52,206 nucleotides of DNA. It comes from an uncultured Verrucomicrobia subdivision 3 bacterium (lineage in GTDB: Bacteria > Verrucomicrobiota > Verrucomicrobiia > Limisphaerales > UBA11358). The translations under genes and the position numbers were made by a program. Under the pieces are notes generated by a model, which ran no database searches, was not told the DNA's origin, and worked only from the letters and a program-made list of their open reading frames with translations. This document shows, one piece after another, positions 50,421-52,206 of the stretch. The stretch covers positions 1 to 52,206 of the forward strand of contig CAIWFB010000176.1 of the NCBI GenBank assembly GCA_903911825.1, written 5' to 3'. Each line of letters opens with the position of its first letter. The stretch's first letter is position 1.

Positions 50421-51187
50421 GCGCTGACGCTCGCAAATTCCGTGTCGGCTCGGTGCAATATCTGAACGCCGCGCCGCTCACGCGCGACATCGAGAGCGAA
50501 TTGATTTTTTCCACGCCCTCCAAGCTTGCGCAGATGTTGCGCCGCGATGAATTGGATGCCGCGCTCGTCAGCGTCACGGAAGTGCTACTGAACGACCGCT
50601 ACGATATTCTCGACGGCGTGGCCATCGCGTCGCTCGGCGAAGTTTACAGCGTCTTTCTCGCGCACAAAAAACCGCTAGCGGAAGTGAAAGAAGTCTTCTG
50701 CGACACCGCGTCGCTCACGAGCGTGAATCTGCTGAAAGTGCTCCTCGCCGAACGCGGCCTGAAACCCGAGTTTAAGCCACTAGAAAATTACGCCGCTGCC
50801 CACGAGAAAGATTTTGTGCTGCTCATCGGCGACACGGCGATTGAATTTCAGCGCCAGCCGCATTCCCACGAAATCTTCGACCTCGGCAGCGCTTGGTTGG
50901 AACTGACCGGATTGCCGTTTGTCTTCGCTGTTTGGGCATTGCGGCGTGATCTGGAAAACCGCGAACTCCGCGCCGAACTCCGCAGCGCCAAGCGTTACGG
51001 CATGGAATCGCTCGACCAGATCATCGAGACGCGCGAGGAATTTGATGCGGATTTTCGCCGCGATTATTTCGAGTGGCACATCCACTACCACCTTGCCGAA
51101 GACGAAAAACGCGGCCTTGCCAAATTCTGCGCGCTACTTCAAAAACACCACCTCGGCCCAGTGTTTAAGCCGAAGTTTGTGAGCTGA
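50417..51187 (+). CDS. mqnA: Chorismate dehydratase
   Basis: The 256-residue enzyme removes water from chorismate to give 3-enolpyruvylbenzoate, the first step of the futalosine pathway. It has the periplasmic-binding-protein-like fold. V-G-S-V-Q-Y-L-N-A-A-P-L (about 10-21) at the N-terminus, D-A-A-L-V-S-V-T-E (about 47-55) and L-P-F-V-F-A-V-W-A (about 165-173) are family marks. Pairing with mqnE by a four-base overlap is a typical arrangement. The stop is directly followed by a long palindrome that probably ends the transcript. Confidence 0.92.
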   Translation: MSADARKFRVGSVQYLNAAPLTRDIESELIFSTPSKLAQMLRRDELDAALVSVTEVLLNDRYDILDGVAIASLGEVYSVFLAHKKPLAEVKEVFCDTASLTSVNLLKVLLAERGLKPEFKPLENYAAAHEKDFVLLIGDTAIEFQRQPHSHEIFDLGSAWLELTGLPFVFAVWALRRDLENRELRAELRSAKRYGMESLDQIIETREEFDADFRRDYFEWHIHYHLAEDEKRGLAKFCALLQKHHLGPVFKPKFVS

Positions 51188-51250
51188 TTTAGACAGAATT
51201 AACCGAATGGACAGAATTTAATTCTGAAAATTTTGTTAATTCTGTCTAAA
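51188..51250. repeat. Long imperfect palindrome of ACAGAATT units, probable bidirectional terminator
   Basis: The left arm 51188-51218 (TTTAGACAGAATTAAC, then a second ACAGAATT) is nearly complementary to 51220-51250. The outer 16 bp are perfect. It starts one base after the mqnA stop and ends nine bases before the end of the convergent kinase gene, followed by an A-run. The sequence type is a short-unit palindrome like those at 25198 and 28471. Confidence 0.75.
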
Positions 51251-51259
51251 AAACTAAGT

Positions 51260-52159
51260 TTAAAACTTCGTCAGCTTTTCCAGCTCCTTCACGCGTTTTT
51301 CGATGTCTTTACGCGTGGCTTTCGTGGTGCGGTTTAGGCCAAAACCTTCGCAGCAGAACGAGGCGGTGACGCTACCGTAAACCATCGCGCGACGGATGTT
51401 GTTATCAATCGAACCTTTCGCGCTGGCGAGGTAACCCATCATGCCGCCGACGAAGGAATCGCCTGCGCCCGTGGGGTCTTCCACGGTGTGCAACGGATAC
51501 GCGGGACAGATGAACACGCCTTTGGGGCTGGAGAGAATGGAGCCGTGCGAGCCTTTTTTGATGATGACGTATTTCGGTCCGAGCTTATGGATTTTTTTTA
51601 GCGCCACGAAAATATTATCTTCCTTCGTGAGCAATTCCGCTTCGCTGTCGTTGAGCACAAAACCATCCACGCGCTTGAGCAACTTGAGCAAGTCGGCAAG
51701 TGCGATGTTCAGCCACAAATCCATGGAGTCAGCGACGACGAACTTGGGTTTCTTCATTTGGTCGAGCACGCTGATCTGGAGAGCGGGCGCGATGTTGCCG
51801 AGCAGCACGAACGCGGTGTTCTGATATGCCGTCGGCAATTTGGGCTGGAAGGTTTCGATGACGCCGAGCTCGGTGGCAAGCGTGCGGCGATTGTTCATAT
51901 TCACCTCGTATTCGCCCGACCAATGAAAGGTTTTTCCGGGGAGGATTTGCAAGCCATCAAGATCAATGCCGTGGCTTTCGTAAAGGCGGATGTATTTCAG
52001 CGGAAAATCTTCACCCACGCCGCCGATGAGTTTGACCTTGGAAAAGAAACTGGCCGCCACGGCGGCATGACTGGCGGAGCCGCCCAGCAGGCGCGGGTTT
52101 TCCTTGGTGGGGGTTTTGATGGAATCGAGTGCAGTGGTGCCGACGATGAGAACGCTCAT
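51260..52159 (-). CDS. PfkB-family sugar/nucleoside kinase
   Basis: The 299-residue ribokinase-fold enzyme has the N-terminal substrate motif G-G-S-A-S-H-A-A-V-A-A (26-36), G-G-V-G-E-D-F (46-52), N-D-S-E-A-E-L-L (170-177) and the signature D-P-T-G-A-G-D-S-F-V-G-G (228-239) with catalytic Asp234. Close relatives are annotated as sugar kinase or as adenosine-kinase-like; the substrate cannot be told. The region upstream of the start to the window end has a short GTTGAGA direct repeat and nothing else recognisable. Confidence 0.88.
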   Translation of the reverse strand: MSVLIVGTTALDSIKTPTKENPRLLGGSASHAAVAASFFSKVKLIGGVGEDFPLKYIRLYESHGIDLDGLQILPGKTFHWSGEYEVNMNNRRTLATELGVIETFQPKLPTAYQNTAFVLLGNIAPALQISVLDQMKKPKFVVADSMDLWLNIALADLLKLLKRVDGFVLNDSEAELLTKEDNIFVALKKIHKLGPKYVIIKKGSHGSILSSPKGVFICPAYPLHTVEDPTGAGDSFVGGMMGYLASAKGSIDNNIRRAMVYGSVTASFCCEGFGLNRTTKATRKDIEKRVKELEKLTKF

Positions 52160-52206
52160 TTGAGTTTGTTGATAGTTTTTAGTTGAGAGTTGAGAGAAAG
52201 GGTGCG

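Overview
The window is 52 kb of bacterial chromosome, moderately GC-rich by eye and densely coded on both strands. The gene families point to a member of the Verrucomicrobiota, probably near Pedosphaera/Limisphaerales. The signs are a futalosine menaquinone pathway (mqnE-mqnA), DUF4337, MEKHLA, DUF4870 and DUF6941 proteins, several GT39-type membrane proteins, polysaccharide-degrading enzymes with signal peptides, and many starts without a Shine-Dalgarno sequence. This placement is inferred from recalled family distributions, not from a marker-gene search. I saw no rRNA, tRNA, CRISPR array or intact prophage.

Layout. 1-438: tail of an IS3-type transposase running into a membrane-protein gene that has lost its N-terminal half. 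429-5091: DUF4337 protein, MEKHLA protein and two overlapping polytopic membrane genes. 5105-6103: CorA. 6232-12380: a carbohydrate locus in which a GH2 beta-galactosidase and a rhamnogalacturonan acetylesterase (minus) diverge from a second GH2 enzyme (plus). 12455-20905: uracil-DNA glycosylase, an unknown protein, DedA, DUF4870, a compact UvrC, DUF6941, a GT39-like protein and PurC. 20926-22843: a restriction-modification island with a MutH-fold nuclease, a DpnA-like methylase and a divergent Xre/C-protein gene; the control region holds a 22-bp palindrome and four GATC sites. 22917-25570: AlkD-like glycosylase, free-Met-sulfoxide reductase, Xer recombinase and a Dabb protein. 25680-28453: a large secreted amidase broken by one -1 frameshift at T_TTT_TTC. 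28555-30751: FabD and a PilT ATPase.

30826-39779: a seven-gene minus-strand operon of PepSY lipoprotein, YVTN propeller, response regulator, histidine kinase, TolC-type outer membrane protein, adaptor and HME-RND pump. A site matching the CusR/CopR box lies just upstream of its first gene, so this looks like an autoregulated copper/silver-type efflux system. 40135-42990: recA, then a conserved-looking protein of unknown function with an RGG-rich N-terminus; its start codon directly follows a terminator-like hairpin. 43069-49108: a type II secretion/type IV pilus-like operon in the order E, L, M, D. 49248-51187: mqnE-mqnA. 51260-52159: a PfkB-family kinase.

Two patterns run through the window. 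Long imperfect palindromes built from short periodic units fill several gene junctions. Several genes (UDG, DUF6941, purC, fabD, mqnE) have promoter-like hexamers ending 6-8 nt before the start codon, which suggests leaderless transcripts.
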